This document shows, in pieces, positions 44,892 through 55,400 of a DNA stretch of 64,000 bases. How positions within the stretch are numbered: position 1 is the first letter of the stretch; each line of letters begins with the position of its first letter. The DNA comes from Aselliscus stoliczkanus (lineage: Eukaryota; Chordata; Mammalia; Chiroptera; Hipposideridae), in contig CM066735.1 of the NCBI GenBank assembly GCA_033961575.1, forward strand, positions 29,841,501 through 29,905,500, given 5' to 3'. The position numbers and the translations under genes were made by a program. Under the pieces are notes generated by a model. That model was not told where the DNA came from, did not search any database, and saw only the letters and a list, made by a program, of their open reading frames with translations.

Positions 44892-45320
44892 TTTTTTTTT
44901 AGAAGGTTTTATTGGAGAATTGGGGGAGGGGAACAGAAAACTTGCTGACCTTTTTTGTTCTTCAGTCTAGTTGTGGAGAATGTTGCTTCACTGGCCCATG
45001 TTAGTATTGTCATTGTGCTCTTCCCGGTGAGGCAGATCGGTCGCCAGCCTCTGGAAGGCTGCTCACGGCTGCTTTTGGCAGCTCACACTGGCTTCCAGCC
45101 ACTTGCTGTAGCCTATGGCAGCCCACTGCAGCAGGGTCTGCAGCTATGCTGTTGCCTGGTGACTCACAGCACCCCAGCTCCTGGTGGAACTGTTATTCAC
45201 CATCTTAGCTGTAGAGGGCAGTGTAACTGGCCCTCATATGTGGGATCCAAACCAGGGCCCTGCTGCTCAGAGCCAGCACCCCAAGCCAGTTCTTAACCAG
45301 CGTGCCATTCAGCCAGCCCT
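44892..45320 (-). mobile_element. Composite long SINE, subfamily A
   Basis: Antisense copy about ten bases after the previous one. It has the subfamily A marks: 'TTATTCACCATCTTAGCTGT' and 'GCTGCTCAGAGCCAGCACCC'. More diverged than the 44440 copy, so probably the earlier insertion, with the other landing in its T/A-rich edge. The 113-codon frame is a family artefact. Confidence 0.91.
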
Positions 45321-45548
45321 GTTTTTGGGTTTTAACTTTTCAATAAAACTACTTGAAATGGCAAGAAATGTGTCAATCAATAAACCAATCCAGAACGTAC
45401 ATGTTTTTGCCAGGGTCTAAAAATGTATATTTATTCATAATTTGAATAACACATAATAGAAATAACTTTCGTAAGGACTAAGGCATTTAATTCTTATAAA
45501 GGGCTAAAGACATTATTTGTTATAGCAGATGGCTTGTTGTGCCATATA

Positions 45549-45678
45549 CAGAGGACGCCAAAATGATGTATACACATTTTAAGAAAGGAAAAACCTGTAT
45601 TAAAATTGTAATACTCAATATATACCGATAACAAAAGATGACTACAAGTCATGTGTATACGTTTTTTGGCATCCCAGG
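45549..45678 (+). mobile_element. Mariner-like MITE, copy 3
   Basis: 130 bp, bounded by TA on both sides (45547-45548 and 45679-45680), with inverted ends CAGAGGACGCC and GGCATCCCAGG. The inside reads AAGAAAGGAAAAACCTGTAT and TTAAAATTGTAATACTCAAT, the same as the copy at 28867. TA duplication plus short inverted ends point to Tc1/mariner-type mobilisation. It has no open frame of its own. Confidence 0.92.
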
Positions 45679-45729
45679 TATTCATTTGTTGTATGTTCAT
45701 TTCTGCTATTTGTTCATTTTTATGCTCTA

Positions 45730-45916
45730 CAGCAGAGACAGGTAGTGAACTTTTTCTGTAAATGGCCAGAATAACTATTTCCAGCTTGAGCAGCCATATA
45801 ATCTCTGTTGCAATTACTCATCTCTGCCACTATAATAGCACAGCAGCCATGGATGGTATGTATATAAATGAGCATAGCTAGATTTGGCCCCAGGCTGTAG
45901 TTTGCCACGTACTGTG
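45730..45916 (+). repeat. MER5A-like hAT MITE relic
   Basis: Begins 'AGACAGGTAGTGAACTTTTT' and 'CTGTAAATGGCCAGAATAAC', continues 'ATAATCTCTGTTGCAATTAC', and ends 'GATTTGGCCCCAGGCTGTAG' with TTTGCC. This is the full MER5A order at strong divergence. Confidence 0.83.
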
Positions 45917-46135
45917 CGATGGTATAGAATAGCTTGCCAAGTGAAGTACATACTTTAAACCAACTGATTGACATTTTTGTATGCAGTTAAACTTAATCGC
46001 TTCTCTTTATAAGTTATTTATATGGCTTGTTTCATCCAGGAGAGTACAAGCTATTTTGATGATGGGAACAATACTTTATTGATTTAATATTCTCCTTGAA
46101 CTTCATACCACACAAAATGTGCCAGAGAACGGAGC

Positions 46136-46320
46136 ATGAGCTTACCTGTCAAACCCATCAGAATTTAAATCCTTGTCCTGCCATTGATCAACTATGTGAC
46201 ACTGGACAATTTATTGACTCTGAGCCTCCATTTCTTCATCTGTGAAAATGGAGATAATATCTACTCTATAGTGAGGATTTTTTAAATATAATATAGATTA
46301 AGTATTTTATAAAATTTCAA
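46136..46320 (+). repeat. MIR relic
   Basis: 'AAATCCTTGTCCTGCCATTG', 'CTATGTGACACTGGACAATT', 'CCTCCATTTCTTCATCTGTG' and 'AAAATGGAGATAATATCTAC' follow the sense MIR order. Confidence 0.8.
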
Positions 46321-47630
46321 AATATCAAGAATCACCAAACTAGTGACTCAACCAATGGAAGGCCTTATGTTTTTCTCCACAAGGCTCTCCTTAGGATGAT
46401 GCTTGAGAAAGAACACCTGTATCAAATCACAGGCAGGTGATAATACAAGTTCTCATGGCTCCCTTCAACTTAAGATATGCACCTTTGATGGTGGTAACTG
46501 TTTCTACTCACATTCAAGAGAGGCAAGTGTTTTGTTTTCTAAGATGATGCAACAGGTACTGCTTGTCCTTTTTGTGTCAGCACTTAATCAACATGGTCTC
46601 CAAGGGCTAACTTGAACTTAAACCCAATTTATTTGGGGGTGTTCCTGCTTAACAATCCACCGATGAAAGAAAGCTTGTTCTATGGTAATTATGGTGATTT
46701 ACTGGGCATCTCAATGTTAGAGTATTGTAGAGTTTACAACCCCAATTTTACAAGATCTGAAACAAGCGATGGGTGATCCAGGCTTTATTTGTCTGCTTAC
46801 TGATCATTAGGATCAAAGGGCATTATGTAGCTAGTATTTCTTCCAATTAAAATGAAAATAAACAAGGTGAGTTTCAATAGCTGAAGACTGGAAGTATGTC
46901 AGTTTGGTTAGGACAATGATGATCGAAACCTTGAAGGCCATAGGGTCAAGATCTGGGGTCACTTTTCCACAAAGCAAAATGGAGGACACTAAAAGGATGC
47001 TTGGTCAATGAGAACATTCTGCCATGGTTTTATTTTTCTCCTGGATGTTATAGAAGAGATCAAGTGAAATCTGAGAAAATGAGTCTCCTTGTGCCTATGG
47101 GAGTGATACAATATGTTACAACATCAAAGACACCATCTTATTGCAATTTGTGAGCAGTCAGGGGAGAAGACATATTTGGGTCTTGCTAAGATTATAGAAC
47201 ACATGAGACGTAAGAGAATGACTAAAAATAAGCAATGAACACCTAAGGGGAAAAAAAGCTTCCAAAATATTTCTTCTTTATAGATCACCAATTCTGGGGT
47301 AAGGAGTGGAGGAAGGGCAATCACTCTCACTGAAGCTGAATTCCATGAATATATTTATTCCCAAACTCTTCAGAATGCTTCTGAGCCACCATCCCTACCA
47401 ACCAAGCCATCAGAGATTGCTGAGAAAGGCACACTAATTCCGATATTAGCTAGAGTGGCAGGTAATTGGCAAGATAAATCTGCTTGAAGAAATATGTACA
47501 ATGCATTCTACATCAAATATAAATTATTTTTAGAATATCAATGCCCCATTTCCTTTTGCTAGTTCTAGGTTAAGAACTTCAATCCATATATAAATATTGC
47601 TCCTGTCAGAGATCTGCTCGCTGATAATGA
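46321..47630. other. Single-copy non-coding sequence
   Basis: No named element or gene was recognised. Confidence 0.4.
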
Positions 47631-47830
47631 TACCTGCTCTTTATTGAACACCTTGGCACTTCTATTCATCTCATTTTATCTTCATCACAATCACTCAAGG
47701 TAGATTGTATGTCCATTTAAAAAAATGAGGACAGTGAGCCTCTGAGAGATTTGGAAAGTGACTGAAGACTCAAAAGTAGGATCTCACAAAGCCAGGATTC
47801 AAGTTCAAAGCTATTGACAACAAGGCTGTT
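47631..47830 (-). repeat. MIR relic, antisense
   Basis: 'TTTATCTTCATCACAATCAC', an A-run in place of the middle, and 'GAGGACAGTGAGCCTCTGAG' then 'GGATTCAAG' are the antisense MIR order. Confidence 0.75.
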
Positions 47831-49039
47831 TATACCCTTTCAACTCTGTCACAAGCCACTGAAATGTTTGCTCACTATTGCTTTAGTGTCTGTCAGAGTG
47901 ATGTTGACTTCCTGACAGGACATATGTAGCAGGTAAGTACCTATCAGCTGTTGACTCCTACTAAAAAAAAAAAAGAAGTCTTAAATTATCAAAATTGTAT
48001 GAGAAAAACCTAAACAGGTTGCATTTGTGAAATGCATAAAACTTGGAAAGAACGTAAACCAAGGAACTGGTTTTCTTGTGCTGTTCTTTCTTTAGCAGAA
48101 TCAGGACTATAACTTGATTTGCTTTCCAGTCATCTTCCATCACTTCCTCCCCCCAGAACTGAGCCTTCTCCAGCCCTCTGGCCACAGGAGTCTCCAGCCC
48201 AGTCCGACCAGCTGTCTTCACAGAGCCAGTTCTGCTGAGTTGGTGCAAGTCCTCTGTTTCCCCCGAGTTTTCTCATCCCATTTCTGGGGCAAAATTTCTA
48301 ATCCTAAAGGGCTTAAGGGCAGCAGTCTTACCTCAGAGAAACCATTGAGCCTCCAAAATTATAGCACTTTACAGAAAATAGAAAAAGTATCATTGTCTAT
48401 ACCAAAAAGAGGCCTTCCAGGGAAGGCCTCAGCTGTCACCTTTGCTCTATTTCCTTCACTTTGCCTTCCAATCCTCCACTTGGACTTGGATCTTGTTTTT
48501 CCTGTTCAACTATTTACATTCCCAGACTTGTTAAGATGTCAAAAGAAAATGAGGGCAGATTTTATGTAACAGGCTCCAGGCCTCACCCCCGCCCAGTTTT
48601 GTTTTTTTTTCCCTCAAAAACAGATAGCTCAGCCTGCAAGGATCAACAAACCCTAAAGAAAGGGTCATCCTTTCCCTGTGCTTCTCTTTTCATTCATCAG
48701 GGTTATTTTAAATTTTGATTATCACTAATCTGCATATTTTATTATCAGACAGTTGTTTATACAGACTGAAAACACTCAGACTGTCTGCCCGGATCAATGG
48801 GCCAAAAGACCAAAGTATCTTCTCTTCCAACCACCACCACCCTTGTCTGTGCCATCTATCCTCAGTTTGTACGTGATAAGGCGAAAGGCCCAACTCTCCC
48901 CTACCACACACATTACAGGGTGGCACGTGTGGCTCTGCAGCCAGCCTGCCTGCTCCCCACTCAGCAGCCCTGTGACCACATAAAAGCTCCTGACCCGCTT
49001 GCTATAGTTCTCAGTGGCTCCACCCATCTAATGGGGAAT
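47831..49039. other. Single-copy non-coding sequence
   Basis: The longest frame (48114-48569, 151 codons, Ser/Pro/Leu-rich) has no domain, and a minus-strand frame of 95 codons overlaps its start. GC content rises modestly at 48780-49030 without CpG richness. No gene is called. Confidence 0.4.
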
Positions 49040-49150
49040 ATGGAGAGAACCCATCTCATAGAGGTATTGTGAGGATGGCATTAAAAGAATCCAGGCAAGT
49101 TGCTTAGCTCAGTACCTGCATTTGTATGTGCTCAATAAATGACTGCCATA
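49040..49150 (+). repeat. MIR 3' part
   Basis: 'CTCATAGAGGTATTGTGAGG', 'AGCTCAGTACCTGCATTTGT' and 'GTGCTCAATAAATGACTGCC' form the MIR 3' end. Confidence 0.7.
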
Positions 49151-50124
49151 TCCTTGCTCCCAAACATCCTTATTCTAAAGTCTCTACATGTGAGAGGCCT
49201 GAGAGTCATGGTGTTTTGATTTTAATAAATGCTCAATCGTAACAGATGCCATCTGTGAAAGAGTTTGAGTATGAGCTTGTTTCCAGTGCAATGATGCTTT
49301 TTACTGCTGGTTTTTGCTGGGACCTCACAGTGATATGCCCTGCTCAGGAGTCAGCCTCACACATAAATGAATGTCATTAGTTCTAGCAAGATCACCCAGC
49401 CCTGTGGATGCCAATCTTCCACCTACTTTGATCCCTGAAATCCCTTTAAATGAGGTCAAAGTCTTTCATCCCTTAATTGCAAATAATGCTTAATCTATAA
49501 AAATTCCCTTTCTGTACACTCCCCCTGCCATGGCACAAGCACTCCTTTGCTTCCTCCTAAAATTAGTCCTCAGTACCACTATAGTGAATGAAGAGGGAGT
49601 AGAAGCCTTAAGGGAGAAAGCACTGTATACTAGGCATTCTTATCTGTCTGACTCTTCAGACAAAGATGGTACCATCTCTCTTCCCTGTTGCCCCTTCTAA
49701 GTGTAAGACTGGTGGGGAAGGATCCCTCTCTTCTCTTTGTCATGGTTAACCCCATAAAAACACAAACAAGAAGAATCAGCCATGTCCGGTCACCTGAGAA
49801 AGCTCAGAAGACAGACTGACAGTTCTGTGTGGGTGGTGCAAGGAGGAAACTATCGCCTCTGTAAAAGTTCCAAGATGTTCTCCAGGCCAGCCCTGACAAC
49901 CCGTGTGTTAGTGAACCATTATTGATCAAAGCAGAGAATAAACGTAGAAAGAGCCTGAGGCTGACATGATGGGGTGGGCAGGCCAGGGCAGGCCAGCAGG
50001 ATGGGGTAAACAAAGACAGAGAGAGAACAAGAGGGAAACCGGAGGGGGAGCAGGCTGGGACGAGATGAACTCTGCACCGGTCACTTTGTCACATAAGCCC
50101 AATCCATGTGAGCACACAGGATTT
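49151..50124. other. Single-copy non-coding sequence
   Basis: A short GC-rich patch at 49960-50060 with 'GGGCAGGCCAGGGCAGGCCA' repeats. No gene was recognised. Confidence 0.4.
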
Positions 50125-50134
50125 ACAAGTATTT

Positions 50135-51114
50135 GTTTTTTTAAATTAATTTATTTATTTATAATTAGTTTCAGGTGTACAACACAGTGCAATAGTTATA
50201 CTTTTTACCCCTCAAAGTGACAACTCCCCTCCTCCAATTCGCCACCCCACTCCTCCCCCCATATCATATATATCTATTACACTTCCTCTGACTCCCTTCC
50301 ACAGTATAATCCACATCCCTTGACTATCTATATATTCATTTACAGTTGGCATACACTATTATACAACATCAGCTTCAGGTGTACAGTGCAGTGATCAAGC
50401 CTCTACTCCATCCATGAAATGGTCTCCCTAACAAGACATGTGACCATCTGGCATCCCACAAAATATTTACAACATTATTATATTCCCCAAACTGTCTTTC
50501 ATATCCCTGTGGCAATATTGTAGTTACCTATTTATGCTGTCTAATCCCTTCCCCTTCTCCCTCATCCCCACCCCCTTCCCAACTAACAACCCTCAGTTTT
50601 TCCTCTACATCTATGAGATTGTTTCTGTTTACTTTGCTCATTCATTCAGTTTTTCAGATTCCACATATAAAGACTTAAATGTAAGACCTGAAACCATAAA
50701 ACTCCTAAAAGAAAATATAGGGAGTAAATTTGCAGACATTACCCTGAGCAATAGTTTTTTGTTTGTTTGTTTTTTGTTTTTTTTTCTTTTTTGAGGGCAG
50801 TGTCACTGGCCCTCACATGTGGGACCGAACCGGGGCCGCTGGCTTCCCAAGCCAGCGCTTAACCGCCACGCCACTCGGCCGGCCCTCTGAGCAATAGTTT
50901 TACTGATACATCCCTGCGGGCAAAGGAAGTAAAAGAAAACATGAACATATGGGATTATATCAGACGTAAAAGTTTTTTCACAACAAAGGAAACCATCAAT
51001 AACACAAAAAGGAAGCCTACTGAATGGGAGAATATATTTGCCAACAATATATCTGATAAGAAGTTAATATCAAAATTTATAAAACACCCATGCAACTCAA
51101 CACCAAAAAAACAA
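50135..51114 (-). mobile_element. L1 insertion with twin-priming inversion
   Basis: 50135-50670 is the antisense L1 3' end (T-run, TAATTAGTTTCAGGTGTACA to TTCAGATTCCACATATA). From 50671 the strand flips to sense ORF2: GACTTAAATGTAAGACCTGA, GGGATTATATCAGACGTAAA and 'ACTGAATGGGAGAATATATT', to about 51114. The join puts the most upstream L1 base next to the 3' piece, as twin priming predicts. The perfect target duplication ACAAGTATTT lies at 50125-50134 and 51115-51124. A SINE (50759-50885) later landed inside the flipped part. About 0.85 kb of L1 remains, with no working protein. Confidence 0.92.
50759..50885 (-). mobile_element. tRNA-derived SINE, short form
   Basis: Antisense copy: T-rich tail, GAGGGCAGTGTCACTGGCCC, GGACCGAACCGGGGCCGCTGG and GCCACTCGGCCGGCCC. 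Duplication CTGAGCAATAGTTTT at 50744-50758 and from 50887. It sits in the inverted part of a host L1, so it is younger. Confidence 0.94.
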
Positions 51115-51124
51115 ACAAGTATTT

Positions 51125-51904
51125 CAAGCTCCTCTGTGCGACACTTTCAACAGGACACCTGGTAGGATCTGAAAAAGCTCCTCATAAAAATAGCTCAACT
51201 ATAGAATCTCAATTTCCTCACAAAAGCCAAGAAAGTTGGAGACTAAGGGTGAAGAATTTAAAGGCATTTGGGAACCAGAACAACCGAGGTAAATACTATG
51301 TATTTTTCTTAACAGCTTTTAACCAGGGTTTCACTTTAGTGGATGGGGCAATGAGGCTTAAAGTTTGATGAGAGAATATTGTTCCCCACTGTTTACACAG
51401 TGCAGCTGTTCCTTGTATCTACTTCTTTTTTGCTTTTAGTTGTAAAAACATGCATCCTGTACAGATAAAGGAATGTCCCATGTTAAATAACAGGAAAAAG
51501 TAACAATCCCGGAGCATTTGCAGGTAAGTTCAAATTTCATTACCAGACCCTGGAACAGTGCAACCTCTAATTTTAGCTCCTTCCTTTTGTTCCTTTATTG
51601 CTGTGGCTTGTCCTGTCCTTCACCAATTTTTCCCCTTAGTAAAGATGGCAAGTAACAGTGATTTTGGAATTAGAAACCCTCTACCCTACTTATTGGACAA
51701 GAATAATGCATGTGATATCAAGGTTTATCTTTTCATAAAAAGTACATTTAAATTCATTTTCCTTCAGATTTTAATAATATACTTTGAGATGACTTTTGTT
51801 CAATAAAATCATATTTGAATCACTGATGAAATGCATGTTTGCTGGATATATTTCTAAATTTCTATTTCTGGAGGAAATTTTTTTCAGAGGAACACTGTTA
51901 CAGT
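51125..51904. other. Single-copy non-coding sequence
   Basis: No named element or gene was recognised. Confidence 0.4.
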
Positions 51905-52245
51905 TCTACACGCTTATCCACCATTCCAAATCCCAAAGGCTCGGAAAATGGAGTTGTTCATAACACCGTTGGCAACAAACCCTAATCTGACCTGAACTCA
52001 TTTGAGATTAAAACCTGACCTGAACCGGCAGAAGCCTATTTATGGTTTTCATTTATTTCACAAGATAGTGTAAATGAAAATATACTTTTCTCCAAAATAT
52101 GCATGTGCTTTATTTTATTACAGAGTGCTGCCCTAGACCCCATTATGCATACTGTATGGCACATTACTATTCTAAAACCTGAAAAACATCTGAATTCTGA
52201 AACCCACCTGGCCCCACAAGTTTCAGATTAGGAACTGTGGTCCAA
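51905..52245 (+). repeat. Old DNA transposon relic
   Basis: 'CTAATCTGACCTGAACTCAT', 'CCTGACCTGAACCGGCAGAA', 'AGAGTGCTGCCCTAGACCCC' and the end 'CTGGCCCCACAAGTTTCAGA' then 'TAGGAACTGTGG' follow a well-known old mammalian cut-and-paste element whose exact name I am not sure of. No transposase frame is left. Confidence 0.55.
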
Positions 52246-52605
52246 TAAATATTTGTTAAATCAATTCATGAATGAACTAAGGACTTCATGAGTGCATGTT
52301 TTACTATGCTAACCCTAGGCCAGCATTTGAGTAATGGCTATGAGACCCAGTGCCATCTCATTAGACAGTCATCTAAAGAGAGTGGAGCTCTGTGTCTTTG
52401 GCACTGCCAACAGTTCCTTTGGTTTCTTTTGTCACATACAGTGATAGATGAAGGTTGAGCCCTGGCATCTATTGGATTGCTATACCTCATCATCCAATTC
52501 ACTGCTCCATTCAACCACTAAATATTAAGTGTTACCGCCAGGCACTTTGTTAACATAAGAAATACAAATATACATGAGACTTAGTCTCTGCCCTCTAAAC
52601 ACTCC
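52246..52605. other. Single-copy sequence, possible old-repeat trace
   Basis: A trace of the unnamed old repeat near 52505-52605 ('CAGGCACTTTGTTAACATAA'). Nothing else was recognised. Confidence 0.35.
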
Positions 52606-52608
52606 TAT

Positions 52609-52975
52609 CGGAATACAAGAACAGATCAGTGGTTGCCAGAGGTGGAGGGTGGCGGACGGACAAAATGGGTAAAGAGGGTCAAAATGTACAAACTTCCAAC
52701 TACGCAATAAATAAATCATGGGATGCAATGGACAGCATGGTCACTATAGTTAATGCTGTGCCTCATAGTTGGAAGTGGCTGAGAGAGTAAATCTTAAAAG
52801 CTCTCATCATAAGAAAAACAATTTTCGTATGGTGGCAAATGTTAACTAGAATTATTGTGGAGATCATTTCACAATTATACAAATATCAAATCATTTTGTT
52901 GTATACCTGAAAATAATATCATGGTATATGTCAATTATATCTCAATAAAAAATAAATTTTTAAAAAGTGAAACTA
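52609..52975 (+). mobile_element. L1 (L1MA-like) 3' UTR end
   Basis: 'TCAGTGGTTGCCAGAGGTGG', 'GTCACTATAGTTAATGCTGT', 'TTGTTGTATACCTGAAAATA' and 'TATGTCAATTATATCTCAAT' plus an A-rich tail form the terminal L1 3' UTR. Confidence 0.88.
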
Positions 52976-53079
52976 AAATTATGTAAAAAACAAAAACTGT
53001 AATATTAATATTATAAAACAGAATGTTAGAAATTAAAATTATCTTGTCCTTTATAAAATAGTCATTGATTATTTCTAAC

Positions 53080-53400
53080 ACACATTAATGAAATTCTACA
53101 CTGGGCCAGACACTAAGGATACAAAAGTAAACAGACCTCGTTGGCGTATTAAAGTCTAGTGGGGGAGGCTTATGCTCAGGAAAAGTTGTCCTTCGGTAGC
53201 CATCCTTGGTACAGAGATGGTACAGAGAAAATGCCAATCTCTGGCTAGGAAGGCCCAAAAGCTTTCCCAAAGGCAGTGATATCTGAGAGAGAATGGGTGC
53301 CTATTCCGGGAGAAAACCAGAGAAGGGGTATTCTAAGGAGGAGACCCAGCATGTGGAAAGGCAGTGAGTCTAGAAATAGGTTGGCATATAGAGATGGAGT
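53080..53400 (+). repeat. Ancient dispersed mammalian repeat, family not named
   Basis: 'CTGGGCCAGACACTAAGGAT', 'GTCTAGTGGGGGAGGCTTAT' and 'AGCATGTGGAAAGGCAGTGA' follow the same order as the copies at 14.6 and 17.2 kb. Confidence 0.45.
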
Positions 53401-53441
53401 CCCTTTGGAATGGATACAGTGCATGTGGAAATAGAACAGTT

Positions 53442-55026
53442 GGTTTGTTTTTTTCTGTATGAGTGTGTTTATTTAGGAATTTTGTTTTTTACTGTGGTAA
53501 AATTAACAACATAAAACTTACCATTTTAAATATTTCTAAGTGTACAATTCACCAGCATCAAATATATTCACAATTTTCTGCAACCACCCTCATTTCCAGA
53601 ACCTTTTCATCATCTCAAATAGAAACTCTGTACCCATTAAACAATAACTCCCATTCCACTAGTCCCTGTTAACCTCTATTCCCTCTGTCACTATAAATTT
53701 GCCATTCTAGGTACCTCACATAAGTGGAATCATACAATATCCTTTCTTTTGTGTCTGACTTATTTCACTTAGCATAATGTTTCTGAGGTTCATCCATGTT
53801 GCGTATATCAAAATTTCATTCCTTTTCAAGGCTGAATAATACTCCACATTTTGTTTATCCATTCATTGTTGATGGACATTTGGGTTATTTCCACCTTTTG
53901 GGTACTGTAAATAATGCTATGATCATTGGTGTACAAGTATCTGTTTGAGTCCCTGCTTTCAATTCTTCTGGATTTATATACCTAGGAGTGCAATTGTTAG
54001 GTCATATGGTAGTTCTGCTTCACTTTTTAGGAATCTGACAAACTGTTTCCCACAGTGGCAAGGACGGTGGAAAGGCCTGACCACTACACTGTACATCTGA
54101 AGCTGCTGCTGAATAATATTAGATGTCAACTATAATTTAATATATACATAGTCACGGGATGTGGAGTACAGAGTGGGGAGTGGAGTCAATGGAATTGTAA
54201 TAGATAGGTATGATATTGGGGTGGGGGGGCAATGGATTGGGAGAGGGATGTTGTCACCTTGTGAGCGGTGAAAAGCATAACTATTCCATTGTTTGTACAC
54301 CTGAAACTAATAATAAATTTTTTTTTAAAGTAACCATTATCCCATCTTTAAAAAAATAAAAATAACAAATAAATAAAAACAAATAAACACCAGAAATAAG
54401 CCCTCACATATATGTCAATTGAATTTTTTACAAAGGTGCCAAGCCCACTCAGTGGGGAAAGAAGAGTCTTTTCAACAAATGGTATTGGGAAAACTGGATA
54501 GATCAAAGGGCTTAAACATAAGAACTAAAACTATAAAACTCTCAGAAGAAAACATAGAGGGGGAATTCTTCATGACATTGGATTTGGCAATGATTTCTTA
54601 GATATGACAGCAAAAGCAGGCAGCAAAGTAAACATAGATAAATTGGGATTCATCAAAATTAAAAACTTTTGTGCACCAAAGGACACTATTAAGAGAGTGA
54701 AAGGACTACCTAAAGAATGAGAGAAAAATATCTGCAAATCATATTATCTGATAAAGGATTAATATCGGGGGTATATAACAAATTCCTAGAACTCAGCAAC
54801 AAAAACCCCAAACAATCCAATTAAAAAATGGGCCAAACATTTGAATAGACATTACTCCAAAGAAAGGTACACAAATGACTAATAAGCATAACATCACTAA
54901 TCATTAAGAAAATGCAAGTCAAAGCCACAGTGGAATACCATTTCACACCCATTATCAAAACAACAGAAAATAACAAATGTTAGTAAGGATGTAGAGCAAC
55001 TGGAATCCTTTTGCCTTGCTGGTAGG
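53442..55026 (-). mobile_element. Older L1 insertion with twin-priming inversion
   Basis: 53442-54059 is antisense L1 3' sequence ('CATAAAACTTACCATTTTAA', 'ATAAGTGGAATCATACAATA', 'TTTCACTTAGCATAATGTTT', 'CAAACTGTTTCCCACAGTGG'). 54350-55026 is sense ORF2 sequence ('GGTATTGGGAAAACTGGATA', 'GACATTGGATTTGGCAATGA', 'GGAATCCTTTTGCCTTGCTG'). In L1 order the end of the sense part is directly followed by the start of the antisense part, as twin priming predicts. The duplication ATAGAACAGTT is perfect at 53431-53441 and 55027-55037. A younger L1 tail later split the inversion joint. Confidence 0.9.
54076..54340 (+). mobile_element. Lineage-specific L1 3' end, 5'-truncated
   Basis: 'ACACTGTACATCTGAAGCTG', 'GATGTCAACTATAATTTAAT', 'GTCACGGGATGTGGAGTACA' and 'GTTTGTACACCTGAAACTAA' followed by an A/T tail match, in sense, the L1 3' end seen antisense at 33.2, 50.1 and 60.6 kb. 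It sits at the inversion joint of the older L1 around it. Confidence 0.83.
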
Positions 55027-55042
55027 ATAGAACAGTTTCTTG

Positions 55043-55190
55043 TTGTTGTTTTTTTAGCTGAGCCATCCTGCCACCTGTTGGCAGCTCAATGGCAGCTCAG
55101 CTTGGGCTGAGCATCGAACTGCTGTTGCTCAGAGCTCAGCTCAAACACTTGAGCAAGCTCTTAACCAACTGAGCTATTCGGCTGGCCCTC
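55043..55190 (-). mobile_element. Second tRNA-derived SINE family (VES-like), antisense
   Basis: Reverse of the type at 5846: T-run, AGCTGAGCCATCCTGCCACC, TGTTGGCAGCTC and 'ACCAACTGAGCTATTCGGCT' then GGCC. Flanks TAGAACAGTTT (55029-55039) and TAGAATAGTTT (55192-55202) form a duplication with one change. It has a longer head than the 5846 copy, with an extra 'CAAACACTTGAGCAAGC' stretch. Confidence 0.88.
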
Positions 55191-55204
55191 CTAGAATAGT
55201 TTTT

Positions 55205-55400
55205 AAAATCAAGGAGAGACAGATCATGAAAGGACTATGTTCCAAGCTAAGGAGGGTCTACCCTTTTCTCTAGGTGATGAGGAATACTCAAAGGATTTCC
55301 AAGTAGCTGATTGACAGGATCAGATTTATACATGATGAAGATTCCTCAGATAGGGAATAGTTGGGAGGACAACAAAGACAGTGAATTTGTTTTTAGCAAA
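55205..55400 (+). repeat. Ancient dispersed repeat, distal part of unnamed family
   Basis: 'GCTGATTGACAGGATCAGAT' followed by 'GATGAAGATTCCTCAGATAG' resembles the tail of the old repeat also seen at 12.2 kb. Low certainty. Confidence 0.35.

Noticed and set aside
48114..48569. 151-codon frame as a possible gene
   Set aside because: No domain, no splice or promoter context, an overlapping opposite-strand frame, and ordinary length for chance in 64 kb.
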